This document shows positions 4,828-5,238 of a stretch of DNA of 5,238 nt, piece by piece. The position numbers and the translations under genes were made by a program. The DNA comes from Nitrospirota bacterium (GTDB lineage: Bacteria; Nitrospirota; CAKKRA01; 9FT-COMBO-42-15), in contig JACRON010000029.1 in the NCBI GenBank assembly GCA_016214425.1, positions 1-5,238 on the forward strand, read 5' to 3'. The notes below the pieces were generated by a model. It was not told where the DNA came from. It saw only the letters and a program-made list of their open reading frames with translations, and ran no database searches. Position 1 is the first letter of the stretch. Each line of letters opens with the position of its first letter.

Positions 4828-5157
4828 ATGCAGTTCGTTGACCAGGTAAAAATATTTATAAAGGCAGGGGATGGCGGAAGGGGGTGCATAAGCTTCCGCA
4901 GGGAGAAGTATGTGCCGCGCGGTGGGCCTGACGGCGGAGACGGCGGCAAGGGCGGCGATGTTATAATAAGGGCGTCTGTCCAGTTGAACACACTCCTTGA
5001 CCAAAGATATCAACAGCAGTATATTGTAAAAAGGGGCGGTGATGGAAGGGGCAAAAACCAGTATGGCGGGAACAGCCCTGATTTAATAATTAATGTGCCT
5101 GCAGGAACAATTGTCAAGGACATTCAGACAAAAGAAGTAATCGCTGATTTAACATAG
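4828..5157 (+). CDS. obg: GTPase Obg/CgtA, N-terminal domain, ended by an in-frame TAG
   Basis: The 109 residues are the glycine-rich Obg fold: MQFVDQVKIFIKAGDGGRGC, FRREKYVPRGGPDGGDGGKGGDV (23-45), LNTLLDQRY, GRGKNQYGG and DLIINVPAGTIVKD. Obg is a ribosome-associated GTPase needed for 50S assembly and essential in most bacteria tested. ATG 4828 matches family starts and has AAGAGG 5 nt before it. Normal Obg proteins exceed 330 residues, with a GTPase domain after this one. Here TAG (5155-5157) interrupts at codon 110, where family members commonly have Glu or Lys before DGQ, and the same frame goes on as Obg. obg often follows rplU-rpmA; here 2.5 kb intervenes. It could be mutated, miscalled, or an inactive copy. 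Confidence 0.93.
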   Translation: MQFVDQVKIFIKAGDGGRGCISFRREKYVPRGGPDGGDGGKGGDVIIRASVQLNTLLDQRYQQQYIVKRGGDGRGKNQYGGNSPDLIINVPAGTIVKDIQTKEVIADLT

Positions 5158-5238
5158 GATGGCCAGCAGGTAATCGCTGCAAAAGGAGGCAGGGGCGGCA
5201 AAGGCAACGCCTTTTTTAAAACAGCAGTAAGGCAGGCT
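5158..5238 (+). pseudogene. obg: Continuation of the obg reading frame after the TAG (runs off the window)
   Basis: The 27 codons after the stop read DGQQVIAAKGGRGGKGN and then AFFKTAVRQA, in the same frame. This is the end of the Obg glycine-rich domain, normally followed by the GTPase domain. There is no frameshift and no convincing restart codon, so the single TAG is the only visible lesion. The rest of the gene lies beyond the window. Confidence 0.85.

Noticed and set aside
5155..5157. Genome-wide TAG reassignment as the explanation for the obg stop
   Set aside because: chrA in this window ends normally at TAG (781-783), so a general recoding is not favoured; mutation or sequence error is simpler.

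Overview
The window looks like an ordinary bacterial chromosome of modest G+C content, with good Shine-Dalgarno sequences and sigma-70-like promoters. The L21, L27, Obg and chromate-transporter sequences suggest an environmental anaerobe-type Gram-negative lineage such as Nitrospirota or a deltaproteobacterial group. That placement is a guess from general familiarity; no marker here proves it.

Layout. 1-783 is the 3' part of a chromate transporter (ChrA). Convergent to it on the minus strand is a complete HigBA toxin-antitoxin operon (858-1456), with a promoter and a palindromic operator lying exactly in the promoter spacer. Divergent from higBA is the ribosomal operon rplU (L21) - rpmA (L27), 1589-2326. 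A 103-bp palindromic repeat sits between these two genes, and a strong terminator closes the operon at 2355-2383. In many bacteria obg follows rpmA directly. Here obg starts only at 4828, after about 2.5 kb of accessory DNA.

The accessory stretch holds two things. The first is a solitary integron-type gene cassette (2715-3717). It consists of one gene for a 310-aa Mrr-like PD-(D/E)xK nuclease, with its stop codon inside the R'' box of a 68-bp attC site (3656-3723). The other cassette end (GTTAGGT at 2714-2720) complements R'' better than the present right flank does, as expected of a real cassette boundary. No integrase gene is visible. The second is a HicAB toxin-antitoxin locus (4079-4489) in which toxin and antitoxin are fused in one frame by an apparent deletion. 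It still has a promoter and a palindromic operator upstream, and it lies between two diverged direct repeats.

The window ends in obg, which has its own promoter. Its reading frame carries an in-frame TAG at codon 110, after which clear Obg sequence continues in the same frame to the window edge. This is a nonsense mutation, a base-calling error, or less likely recoding. No RNA genes and no CRISPR array were seen.
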